Part shown: piece after piece, positions 56,139-64,000 of the stretch | Layout of the letters: each line of letters begins with the position of its first letter | Position numbering within the stretch: position 1 is the first letter of the stretch | Translations under genes and position numbers: made by a program | Notes under the pieces: model-generated | What the model saw: the letters and a program-made list of their open reading frames with translations, nothing else | Databases searched by the model: none | Told to the model about the DNA's origin: nothing | Source of the DNA: CAWEPK01 sp963835595 | GTDB taxonomy: Bacteria; Desulfobacterota; Syntrophorhabdia; Syntrophorhabdales; WCHB1-27 | Reading direction: 5' to 3' | Assembly (NCBI GenBank): GCA_963835595.1 | Contig: CAWIGL010000002.1 | Location: forward strand, 1,984,001 to 2,048,000 | Length of the DNA stretch: 64,000 nucleotides

Positions 56139-57559
56139 TTACCGCACTTTCACCCTCACCGTCCCCGCCAGGCCTTTTTTCAGGTCGACGGCCAGGGCGT
56201 TCACCTCCTGGCCGGGGGGCAGCATCCCTACCAACTGGGCGAGGCTCGTTGCGTTCGCCACGGTCTGGCCGTTCAGCTTGACAATGATGTCTCCTTTCTC
56301 GAAGCCTGCCTTCGCCAGCGGGCCCTTGGGCTCGACGGAGACGACCGCAACGCCCGCCTTCTCGTCCAGCCCGATCTTTTCCGCTTCCTGATCGGTCACG
56401 TCGCGGAATGTGCCCCCTAGCCGCTCGTCCACCGACGTGGCCAGCATCTTGTCCGCGTCCTTCATATCGCCCAGGGTCAACGTGAAGTCCTGCCGCTTGC
56501 CGTTTCTCAGCACGGTCAGTTTAACGCGGCTGCCGATGGGCGTCATGACAACGGCATTCTGGAGCGCCCCCGCGTCGCTCACGGGCTTGCCCTGGTAGGA
56601 GACGACGAGGTCGTCCTTCACGATCCCTGCCCTGTCCGCCGGTCCCCCCTTAAGGGTGGAGACGACCAGCGCCCCCTTCGGGGCCTCCATGCCGAGGGAC
56701 CTGGCCTTCGCCGGAGGAACGTCCTGGACGGTCACGCCCATCCAGGCCCGCTCCACCTTTCCGTGGGCTATAAGCTCGTTCCCTATGTGGACCGCTATGT
56801 TGCTCGGCACGGCGAAGCCTATCCCCTCCGAGCCGCCCGATTCCGTCGCTATGGCGCTGTTGACGCCGATTACCTCGCCCTTCAGGTTGAGCAAAGGCCC
56901 GCCGCTGTTTCCGGGGTTTATCGGCGCGTCCGTCTGGAGGAAGTCCTGATAGCTCGTCGGGTCGATTATGCCCCGCCTGTGCTTTGCGCTTATAATGCCC
57001 TGCGTCACCGTCTGGTCGAGGCCCCTCGGATGGCCGATGGCGACGACCCACTCCCCCACCTCCAGCTTGTCCGAGTCGCCGAAGGCCACCCTGGGCAGCG
57101 GTTCTTTGGCATCGATCTTTATGACTGCAAGGTCGGTTTTCGGGTCCCCGCCGACGAGCCTTGCCGGATACCTGTTGCCGTCCGACAACTGGATCTCCAG
57201 CTTCGTGGCGCCGCCGGCTACGTGGTAGCTCGTGAGTATGTGGCCTTTGGCGTCCATCAACATGCCGGAGGCCAGGCCCCTCAGCTCTTCATGCTGTTTT
57301 TCGGCATCCTGCGATTGCCGAAAAAGCGCCGCAGTAAGGGGTCCTTTTCGAAAGGCAGCAGGGGGTTGGCGACCTCTTTGCGCTCGGTAACCTCTATATG
57401 GACCACGGCCGGGATGTTCTTCTTCGCCACCTCGACTATCGCAGTTGACAGGTCAACGGCATAGAGGCGGCTGCCCGCCGCAGCGGCCAGGAAAAAAAGC
57501 GCGGCCGCGACAAGGGCCATCTTGAGCGACTGCCTGGAGAACGGATAACGCATGTGCAT
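56139..57559 (-). CDS. htrA: HtrA/DegQ-type periplasmic serine protease (one frameshift)
   Basis: Read from ATG 57559 with AAAAGGGG; an N-terminal membrane or signal segment (LVAAALFFLAAAAGSRLYA) and RKEVANPLLPFEKDPLLRRF are followed by a break at the TTTTT at 57297-57301 where one base is missing. The next frame has the triad His (LTSYHVAGG), Asp (KTDLAVIKID) and Ser (NPGNSGGPLLN), then two PDZ domains ending in KAGFEKGDIIVKLNGQ. Corrected length is about 473 residues. It degrades or refolds misfolded periplasmic proteins. Confidence 0.92.
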
Positions 57560-57674
57560 GGCGCACCCCTTTTTTGGCTTTGATGCATCACTTGCCCGTT
57601 GCCTGCCGGAACAGGGCCTTTTCACGGAACGGCCGGACGATCGCAACCCCGGCAAGATACAGAGTACTTTGTAT

Positions 57675-57703
57675 TTATTAATACGGGGACAGGCGAGCGT
57701 CAA
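57675..57703 (-). promoter_or_regulatory. sigma70-type promoter of htrA
   Basis: On the minus strand TTGACG (57703-57698) and TAATAA (57680-57675), spacer 17. Confidence 0.65.
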
Positions 57704-57766
57704 GGGAGAATTCTTGTTGTGCGCCCCGGCGGGAAGTGGTAGCTTTACCGGAGGGGAGGAGGAGAA

Positions 57767-58090
57767 ATGAGCGCAAAGCTGAGAAGCAAGGACATCAGCC
57801 CGGAAGTCCCGCAGTATTACATGCGCAGGGCGTTCTTAAGGTCGGTCGGGGCGACCGACGAAGACCTGGAGAAGCCCCTGGTCGACGGCGGGCGGATAGC
57901 AGTCATCCGCGACGGCGACATTATCGACATCGACATAGCCGCGAGGTCCCTCAACGTGGAGGTGAGCGCCGATGAGATAAAAGAGCGCCTCGCCGCGTGG
58001 ACGCCGCCGCCCCCCAAGGTGACGAAGGGCTACCTCGCCCATTTCGCCAAACATGCGACCAGCGCGGACAAGGGCGCCTATCTGGAATAG
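57767..58090 (+). CDS. stand-alone C-terminal domain of dihydroxyacid dehydratase (IlvD/Edd type)
   Basis: This 107-residue protein has its own GGAGGAGGAGAA site before ATG 57767. Residues 40-85 match the end of IlvD-type dehydratases: DGGRIAVIRDGDIIDIDI, then WTPPPPKVTKGYLAHFA and ATSADKGAYL. The iron-sulfur and substrate sites of the catalytic part are absent. Either a truncated remnant with fresh translation signals or a swapped subunit; the intact site and clean reading frame favour a real protein. Confidence 0.65.
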   Translation: MSAKLRSKDISPEVPQYYMRRAFLRSVGATDEDLEKPLVDGGRIAVIRDGDIIDIDIAARSLNVEVSADEIKERLAAWTPPPPKVTKGYLAHFAKHATSADKGAYLE

Positions 58091-58167
58091 GGCCGGGAAG
58101 AACGGTTCTTTGAAGCCGCTCAGGACGGAAGTTATTTTGGGAACGATAAAGATCAAAGGAGTCTGAC

Positions 58168-59397
58168 ATGAAGAAACTGGTTGTCACTGTAGTGCTCGCG
58201 GCAGGGCTTTCCATCCTGTTCTTCGCCTCCGGTGCACTTGCGGCCAATACGATAAAGGTAGGCATCGTGGACAGCTATTCGGGCGGCGCGGCCGCTTTCG
58301 GCCTCGACCTCCTCGACGGATTCAAGATGGCCGTGGCAGAGATCAACGCGAAGGGAGGGGTCCTCGGCAAGAAGATCGAGTATGTCACCAGGGACGAGAA
58401 GTTCCAGCCGGCCGTCGCCCTGTCCATGGCCAAAGAGCTCGTCATGAAGGAGCATGTGGACCTCCTCATGGGGACGATCAGCAGCGCCTCCGCGCTCGCC
58501 ATATCGCAGTTCGCGAAAACGGAGAAGCTGCCGTTTTTGTGCACCTATTCCAAGAGCGAGAAGATATCCGGCGAGCTCGGCCACAGGTACGTCTTCCACA
58601 TGGCGGAGAACACGGCTATGGCAGGCAGGGCTGCGGCAGCGGTCCTTGCGAAGAAGCCGTACATACGGTACTGGATAGCGGGCGACGATTTCGAGTACGG
58701 CCATGCGATCTGCGAGGCGACCTGGAACCGCCTGAAGGTGCTGAAGCCCCAGGTGCAGCTTATCGGGCAGACCTGGTGGAAGGTTGGCGAGTCGGACTTC
58801 GTCCCCTACATAACGCAGATCCTTGCGGCCAAGCCCGACTTCATCATCATGGGCTCCGCAGGCGCGTCGGTGATCGCCTTCCAGAAGGCGGCCAAGGCGA
58901 CGGGCATGAGCGCCAAGGTCCCCTTCTACCAGCACACGGCCATCGAGTTCACGGTGCTCTCCAGCCTGGGCCTCGAATGTCCTGAAGGCGCCATAGGGAC
59001 GGCGAACTACCTGTTCTATTATCCGAAGACCGCAGACAACAAGGCCTTCGTGGACGCATTCTGGAAGGTCTACAAAAGGTATCCTGCGCAGCCGGCCTTC
59101 TACGGCTACAACGTCGCGTACTTCATCGCGAAGGCTTACCAGAAGGCGGGGCGCGTAGACACGGAGAAGTTTATCGACGCCCTGGAGGGCATGACCCTGG
59201 AGAAGACGGCCATAGGGAGCCTCGAGGTGCGCAAGTGCGACCATCAGCTTTTGCTGCCGACCTTCTACGGCGTGACGAAAAAGGTGCCGGAGTATAAGAA
59301 TTTTCTCATCGGGACGGACATCCTGACCGTCTCGCCGAAAGACGGCGCGCCCACCTGCGAGGAGGTCGCCGCCGCGCGGGCAAGGGCGGGCAAGTAG
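58168..59397 (+). CDS. ABC transporter substrate-binding protein (branched-chain amino acid/amide type)
   Basis: This 409-residue protein has a signal peptide (to GALA), then KVGIVDSYSGGAAAFGLDLL, LLMGTISSASALAISQFA and FYGYNVAYFIAKAY, typical of periplasmic type I (LivJ/LivK) binding proteins. No permease or ATPase gene lies nearby, so it is an orphan in this window. AAAGGAG precedes ATG 58168. Ligand unknown. Confidence 0.9.
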   Translation: MKKLVVTVVLAAGLSILFFASGALAANTIKVGIVDSYSGGAAAFGLDLLDGFKMAVAEINAKGGVLGKKIEYVTRDEKFQPAVALSMAKELVMKEHVDLLMGTISSASALAISQFAKTEKLPFLCTYSKSEKISGELGHRYVFHMAENTAMAGRAAAAVLAKKPYIRYWIAGDDFEYGHAICEATWNRLKVLKPQVQLIGQTWWKVGESDFVPYITQILAAKPDFIIMGSAGASVIAFQKAAKATGMSAKVPFYQHTAIEFTVLSSLGLECPEGAIGTANYLFYYPKTADNKAFVDAFWKVYKRYPAQPAFYGYNVAYFIAKAYQKAGRVDTEKFIDALEGMTLEKTAIGSLEVRKCDHQLLLPTFYGVTKKVPEYKNFLIGTDILTVSPKDGAPTCEEVAAARARAGK

Positions 59398-59443
59398 AAG
59401 AAAGGGGCTTTACGGGCAAGCGAAAGCAGCGGCGATACCGTCA

Positions 59444-59959
59444 TCACGCAAGCGCTTGCCTGTAAATCTCTTTCAGCACGAGGTACTGATCGGCCATGTC
59501 CCGGATCATCCGGGCGTCGTCTTCGCCGAGGGAGCGGACGACCCTGGCCGGCGTCCCTAATACGAGTGACCTGGCCGGGACGACGGTCCTCGGCGCCACG
59601 ACGGCGCCTGCCGCGACGATCGATTCTTCGCCTATCTCCGCCCCGTCCAGGACGATTGCCCCGATGCCGATGAGCGCACCTTTCTTTATATGGCAGCCGT
59701 GGGCTACGACGCGGTGGCCGAGGACTATATCGTCTTCCAAAATTAAGGGATATCTGTCTTTTACAACGTGGAGGATGCAGGCGTCCTGGATGTTGCAGTT
59801 CGCCCCGATGCGGATGTAATTCGTATCACCGCGAACGACGCTCTGAAACCATATGTTCGCCCCCGCCCCTACCTCGACGTCGCCTGCGACTAGAGCGCTT
59901 TCAGCAACAAATGCCTTAGGGCCTATGCGCGGTCTCTTGCCGTTGATCTCTACAATCAT
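59444..59959 (-). CDS. gamma-class carbonic anhydrase/acetyltransferase-like hexapeptide protein
   Basis: Read from ATG 59959 (GGGAAGGGGACAGG), this 171-residue protein is a left-handed beta helix of hexapeptide repeats (IGPKAFVAESALVAGDVEVG, GANIWFQSVVRGD) with the metal-type His in SVVRGDTNYIRIG, CILHVVKD and HGCHIKKGALIGIGAI. It belongs to the YrdA/PaaY gamma-carbonic anhydrase group. It is convergent with the binding-protein gene. Confidence 0.88.
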   Translation of the reverse strand: MIVEINGKRPRIGPKAFVAESALVAGDVEVGAGANIWFQSVVRGDTNYIRIGANCNIQDACILHVVKDRYPLILEDDIVLGHRVVAHGCHIKKGALIGIGAIVLDGAEIGEESIVAAGAVVAPRTVVPARSLVLGTPARVVRSLGEDDARMIRDMADQYLVLKEIYRQALA

Positions 59960-59979
59960 GCCTGTCCCCTTCCCGTTAT

Positions 59980-60144
59980 TTATCGAATGGGCGCATAGCG
60001 CGTCTTCCGTCGTGTACTGCAAATTGCCTGGCTCTTGAAGACCTTATTGCAAAAGATGCACCGCATCTCCTCCGGTTCGGCGATGTAGCGAAGCTCTTTG
60101 CCGCAAAAGATGCGTCCGCTTTTGTGCTCCTCTATTGCCTTCAT
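59980..60144 (-). CDS. small cysteine-pair protein
   Basis: This 54-residue protein starts at ATG 60144, 5 bases after the arsC stop. It has EEHKSGRIFCGKELRYIAEP then MRCIFCNKVFKSQAICS, a partial zinc-ribbon. A downstream frame (YTTEDALCAHSINNG) adds a further Cys, hinting at a possible frameshift. It is probably co-transcribed with arsC. Confidence 0.5.
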   Translation of the reverse strand: MKAIEEHKSGRIFCGKELRYIAEPEEMRCIFCNKVFKSQAICSTRRKTRYAPIR

Positions 60145-60149
60145 AGCTT

Positions 60150-60596
60150 TTAACCCTCATCCTTCAGGGAGTCGGGCAGCGTCTCAACGTATGCTTTGAT
60201 CTCGTCACGGACGCGCCGGTAATGGCCCATAGCCTCCTCGTCGTCTCTCGCACCCGCAGCGAGGCGGGGCGGGTCGTCAAAACCGTGATGGACGATGGCC
60301 GTCTTCGCGGGAAAAAAAGGACACGTCCCCTGTGCATCATCGCAAAGGGTAATGACATAATCGAACTCCATATCCCTCAGTTCCCAGACGGATTTCGAGC
60401 GCTGTCGAGAAATATCGATGCCTGCTTCCGCCATGACCCTCACGGCGCGGGGATCAACGTCCCTCGGCTCCGTTCCCGCTGAATAGGCTTCAATGGCCTC
60501 CCCTCTAAGGTGTCTCGCCCATCCTTCAGCCATCTGGCTCCGGCATGAATTACCCGTGCATAGGAACAGCACTTTTAACTTGGCATCAAGGTTCAT
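60150..60596 (-). CDS. arsC: arsenate reductase, thioredoxin-coupled type
   Basis: This 148-residue protein has the low-molecular-weight phosphatase P-loop FLCTGNSCRSQMAEGW, SAGTEPRDVDPRAV and the second redox Cys in VITLCDDAQGTCPFFP. It reduces arsenate to arsenite with thioredoxin. It is divergent from arsR across a shared regulatory region. Confidence 0.93.
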   Translation of the reverse strand: MNLDAKLKVLFLCTGNSCRSQMAEGWARHLRGEAIEAYSAGTEPRDVDPRAVRVMAEAGIDISRQRSKSVWELRDMEFDYVITLCDDAQGTCPFFPAKTAIVHHGFDDPPRLAAGARDDEEAMGHYRRVRDEIKAYVETLPDSLKDEG

Positions 60597-60652
60597 AAAG
60601 CCTCTCCTGCTATAACCCGCAAGCCTTCATCCTGCAACGACCGCGACCGCTC

Positions 60653-60711
60653 TTGACATATTTCCGCTTCCGCGATATTCATATATATGTGCATAAACGA
60701 TTATACACATA
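60653..60711 (+). promoter_or_regulatory. arsR promoter and ArsR operator
   Basis: TTGACA (60653-60658), 17 bases, TATTCA (60676-60681). Right behind it TATGTGCATAA (60686-60696) and TTATACACATA (60701-60711) form an inverted repeat with one mismatch, the pattern of an ArsR operator, between the divergent arsC and arsR genes. Confidence 0.7.
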
Positions 60712-60727
60712 AAAGGGGGCTTTTGCA

Positions 60728-61072
60728 ATGGAGCAGTTAGCCCAACTCTATAAAGCGCTCTCGGAAGAGACGCGCATCCGTATAATGATGCTGCTCACCC
60801 AAGGCGGGCTCTGCGTGTGCGACATCCAGGCGGTGCTCGACGAACCGCAGTCGAAAATATCCCGACACCTTGCTTACCTGAAGCATTCCGGGCTGGTCGA
60901 CAGCAGACGCGTCGGCGTCTGGATGCACTATCTCATAAAAGACACCGCAGACAAGACGTGTAAGGCCCAGCTCACCTTTATGGAAGAGCATCTGTCGAAG
61001 CTCCCGCAATTCGACGCCGACAGGAAGAAGCTCCGGGAGTTTCAAAAGCGGAAAGGCTGCGACGCCCGTTGA
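60728..61072 (+). CDS. arsR: ArsR-family transcriptional repressor
   Basis: This 114-residue winged-helix protein has LYKALSEETRIRIMMLL, the metal-binding GLCVCDIQAVLDEPQSKISR with the ELCVCDL-type Cys pair, and HLAYLKHSGLVDSRRVG. It should release the operator when arsenite binds the cysteines. It controls itself and arsC. Confidence 0.93.
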   Translation: MEQLAQLYKALSEETRIRIMMLLTQGGLCVCDIQAVLDEPQSKISRHLAYLKHSGLVDSRRVGVWMHYLIKDTADKTCKAQLTFMEEHLSKLPQFDADRKKLREFQKRKGCDAR

Positions 61073-61085
61073 CGCTATTACCGGC

Positions 61086-62775
61086 TCAGGCCTTGTGCAT
61101 CGTCAGGGTGAGGATATTCCGGTCTCCCTCGCGCACGTAGCTTACCTCGTCCGTCATCCGGCGCATCAGAAAAACCCCCAGCCCCTTGGTTTCCAGGATT
61201 TCGAGGGGGCCATCGATGACGGGCGCCGACGCGGAAAGCGGATCGAACGGTATGCCCCTGTCGATCAGCTCGACCGAAAAAGAATGGTCGTCATCTTTTA
61301 TCCGAACGGTATAGGCCCTCTCATCGTGGTAAGCATAGCTCATGGAGTTTACCGCAGCCTCCTCGAAATAGGCATGAGCGCATATGTTGGAGACCGCCTC
61401 CTCGATGGCAAGCTCGAGACGGGAGCTCTCGATTCGAAGCGAGGCCCGCTTTGACAGCCCATGTTTTCAGGAAATCGAGCACCTCGGGAATCCGGGCCAT
61501 ATTCAGGTCCCATGTTTTTTCTGCCGAATAGTCCGCCTTTTCGTAGGCAACGACGGCCCTCATCTTCCTGATATCGATCCTTATCACAATGGAGACGATA
61601 AAGGCGATCACGAATAGACCGAGGAAGATTGTCAGGACACCCGAATAGCTGCCCGACATCTGCCGCACCCATGCGACCAGGATCGGACCGGCGAGACCGG
61701 CCGCCGCCCAGGCGGTCAGGGTGTAACCGTGGATCGCGCCCAGCTGCTTCGTTCCGAAGATATCGGCAATGTAGGCGGGAATGCAGGAAAACCCTCCCCC
61801 GTAGCAAGTCATGATGAGAAAGATCAGCACCTGGAAGGCCAACGGGGCAGGCGTCTTCATGAGCAGGAAGAACATGACGATCTCGAAAAGGAAGAACAGC
61901 GTGTACGTATTCGGCCTTCCTATGTAGTCCGAGACAAAAGCCCATGCTATGCGCCCGCCGCCGTTGAACAGTCCCATGATGCCGACCATCGTGGCGGCCT
62001 GCAGGGCAGTCATGCCGACGGATTCCTGCGCCATCGACGATGCGACGGAGATTATGGCGATGCCGCACGTTACGTTGACGAAAAGCATCAGCCACAGCCA
62101 GTAAAACCTGCGCGTTTTCACCGCCTCGGCGGCGAGCAATTGGGCAAGGTCGGGTCTCGGTTTCCTCAGTCCTGAAACCTCGCTTGCCTTCCAGCCTTCA
62201 GGCGCCCATCCGGCCGGGGGAGGAGCGAGGTACTGCGAGGATGCGAACATGATGCAAAAATAGACTAAGCCGAGCGAAAAAAATGTATTCGCTATGCCGA
62301 CGTGCACGATCAGCCTCTGGATGACCGGTCCGGCGATCAGTGAGGCGAATCCGAAGCCCATGATGGCGAGGCCGGTCGCGAGGCCCCGGCGGTCCGGAAA
62401 CCACTTTACAAGGGTCGAAACGGGGGCGATGTAGCCGACGCCGAGGCCGATGCCTCCAAGCACGCCGTAACAGAGGTAGAGGGCGTAGATGTTCCTGGCG
62501 GTAACCGCCAGCCCCGACGCGGCGATGCCGATCCCGAAAAATAAGGCTGCGAACGTGCCTGCCTTTCTCGGTCCATATTTCTCAACGTAGCGGCCGAGCA
62601 TCGCAGCCGAGAGTCCGAGAAAAAGGATGGCAATGCTGAAGGCGAGCTGCACATCCTTCAAGCTCCATCCCAATTCTTTCATTATGGGCTTAACAAAGAC
62701 GCTCCAGGAATATACGGAGCCGATGGACAAATGGATACCTACTGCGCAAGCCGCAATAAGCCAACGGTTCTTCAT
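61086..62775 (-). CDS. OFA-family MFS transporter fused to an RsbW-like HATPase domain (one frameshift)
   Basis: Read from ATG 62775, the first 420 residues form 12 membrane helices of the oxalate/formate antiporter (OFA) family: GSVYSWSVFVKPIMKELGWS, KWFPDRRGLATGLAIMGFG and CYGGGFSCIPAYIADIFG. The frame then runs without a stop through a 30-residue linker into an anti-sigma/HATPase_c domain. One extra base near 61446 shifts it; read through, the N box is ELAIEEAVSNICAHAY, the G1 box DRGIPFDP and the G2 box ETKGLGVFLMRRMTDEV. The length, about 562 residues, is well above the 400-440 of ordinary OFA carriers. It may be a carrier with a signalling ATPase tail. Confidence 0.75.
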
Positions 62776-62883
62776 GCCCCAGCCCCCCTTCGTTCTCGCA
62801 ATTGTAGCAAATTCCGTCTTATTCGCAAACATAATTGCGCTGTCCGGACCCGGCGCCAACCAGGAAACGTGGCGGGATTGTTG

Positions 62884-62911
62884 TTGACACGGTCGATCGA
62901 TATCATATATC
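62884..62911 (+). promoter_or_regulatory. putative promoter of the gene at 63027
   Basis: TTGACA (62884-62889) and TATATC (62906-62911), spacer 16, within the divergent 250-bp gap that also serves the MFS fusion. GATCGATATCATATATCG over the -10 has short palindromes that could be an operator. Confidence 0.5.
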
Positions 62912-63026
62912 GTTTAGGGCGACAGGGCGCAAGCCCGGTCCCCTCTGCCGCCCCGTTATGATTGCTCCCGCCGGGGCAAGGCCCTAATGCGGGCCAGGGA
63001 CGGCAGGGTGCGAAAGGAAAGGCGGT

Positions 63027-64000
63027 ATGAGCCTGTCAGACCGTGGCATCTCCTTAAAAACGCCCCTCGATGAAGCATTTCTGCCGGTGGCGCTCTCTTT
63101 CGCGGAAAAGTCTGTCAGGGCCTTTGGTTTCGGTGCCGTCGAGGCGGACCGGATACGCCTTGCTTCGGAGGAGATTTTTCTCTACCTCTGCCAGATCGCC
63201 AAGGGCCGGCCTTGTGAGATAGAGGTAGCGAACGGAACATACTACGTCAAGGCCCGCTTCCTCTTCGATGCCGTCGCCTTCGACCCCTATGCCCTCAACT
63301 TCACGGCGAGGGTCGCCCCGGACGAGCAGGGCCTCAAAAGCCTGGGCCTCCTCATTGCCTCCCGGTCGGTCGATCAGTTCTACATCCAGCACGGCCTTAA
63401 CGAAGGGATCGGATTCGTGCTGATTAAGGAAAAGAACTACCCGGACGCTGCCGAGGCCGCGCCCGCAGACACCCCTGTCGCCCTGGAGGGCTTCACGATA
63501 ACGACCCCCGACAACGCGACGGTAAAGCGCTTCGCCAGGATGGCGTGCACCGGCTACGACGAGACATACTTTCCTTCCCGCTATCGTTATCCGGCCAAAG
63601 TGGCCGATATGGCGGCAAGCGGCGACTACCATGTTCTTGTGGCTACGGGCCGCGGCCGGGCAGCAGCGCCTGCGGGCAGCGCGGGGCGGGTCGGGCAGGA
63701 GATCGGCGGCGGCCTCCTGTGGCGCCCCGTGGGAAGGGGCATGATAGAATTATTCGGCCCTTACATCTTCGATACCAAACGGAAGAAGGAGACAGCGGCC
63801 GGGCTGGCAGACCACTTCCTTGGTCAGGTTGCGAAGACCAACGCGACCTTCGTGGTCACGAGCTACGCCACCCCCGATCTGCCCGCCGGGTATTTCGAGA
63901 CCTTGGGCGACATAAAGTTCCGCCTTCCGGGGGGAGGAGTACGGCAATGCCCCTTCTTCTACCGGCAGCTCCATGAGGATATGGGCTCCCAGGTCTGGTC
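63027..64000 (+). CDS. degenerate RsbW-like plus GNAT-like protein (partial)
   Basis: This frame is open from ATG 63027 (AAAGGA site) to the right edge, 324 codons. Residues 10-140 follow the RsbW layout: LPVALSFAEKSVRAFGFG, RIRLASEEIFLYLCQIAKG (the N box lacks its Asn), FDAVAFDPYALNF (G1 box without the first Asp) and SLGLLIASRSVDQFYIQHGL. From about 155 a GNAT-like region reads DNATVKRFARMACTGYDETY, then GGGLLWRPVGRGMIELFGPY. The domain lacks ATP-binding residues, so it may bind a partner. It is divergent from the MFS-HATPase gene. Confidence 0.65.
   Translation, partial: MSLSDRGISLKTPLDEAFLPVALSFAEKSVRAFGFGAVEADRIRLASEEIFLYLCQIAKGRPCEIEVANGTYYVKARFLFDAVAFDPYALNFTARVAPDEQGLKSLGLLIASRSVDQFYIQHGLNEGIGFVLIKEKNYPDAAEAAPADTPVALEGFTITTPDNATVKRFARMACTGYDETYFPSRYRYPAKVADMAASGDYHVLVATGRGRAAAPAGSAGRVGQEIGGGLLWRPVGRGMIELFGPYIFDTKRKKETAAGLADHFLGQVAKTNATFVVTSYATPDLPAGYFETLGDIKFRLPGGGVRQCPFFYRQLHEDMGSQVW

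Overview
The window looks like chromosomal DNA of a GC-rich, probably anaerobic Gram-negative bacterium, most likely in the Desulfobacterota (deltaproteobacterial) sphere. Support for this is the gene order rsmG-parA-parB-atpF'-atpF-atpH-atpA-atpG-atpD-atpC, the block rpsB-tsf-pyrH-frr-uppS-cdsA-dxr-rseP, an H+-translocating pyrophosphatase, a TctABC uptake system, an oxalate/formate-type MFS carrier and several zinc-ribbon miniproteins. There is no rRNA operon and no marker that fixes the genus, so the taxonomic call is inference.

Layout. Positions 1-8.7 kb hold an unusual cluster: four HMA-like (heavy-metal-associated fold) domains, a P-type ATPase with its own N-terminal HMA-like domain, a DUF5132-like membrane protein, an amphipathic-repeat protein, a divergent MetK and a DUF445 protein. 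Positions 8.9-16.7 kb are the ribosome recycling, undecaprenyl, phospholipid and isoprenoid block. Positions 17-21.9 kb hold zinc ribbons, thioredoxin, a BamD/LptA envelope region, rsmG and parAB. Positions 22-28.4 kb are the F1Fo ATP synthase genes without a and c, followed by a B3/B4 protein. hppA lies at 28.5-31 kb. Positions 31-43.9 kb are a mixed region: vapBC-like genes, tRNA-Ser, an ATP-grasp protein, mgsA, tctCBA, a ModE-like regulator, and an ECF sigma operon. Positions 44.2-52.4 kb are bracketed by two inverted copies of a 270-bp MITE-like element and hold an HD protein, an Nramp-like transporter and UDP-sugar genes (ugd, uxs, an epimerase). Positions 52.4-61 kb hold rsmE, a UvrD-like helicase, htrA, a free-standing IlvD C-terminal domain, an orphan ABC binding protein, a gamma carbonic anhydrase and arsC/arsR. 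The right end has a divergent pair: an OFA-family MFS carrier fused to an RsbW-like ATPase domain, and a partial protein with a degenerate RsbW-like domain followed by a GNAT-like domain.

A recurrent feature is single-base frameshifts inside otherwise well-conserved genes (tsf, frr, rseP, rsmG, parA, atpH three times, atpA, atpG, lptA/bamD, tctC, htrA and others). Because many are normally essential, assembly indels are the most economical explanation. Those genes are annotated as single CDSs spanning the shift.

The best candidates for something undescribed are the divergent MFS-HATPase / HATPase-GNAT pair (61.1-64 kb) and the HMA-like/P-ATPase/DUF5132-like/MetK-like cluster (0.5-8.6 kb).
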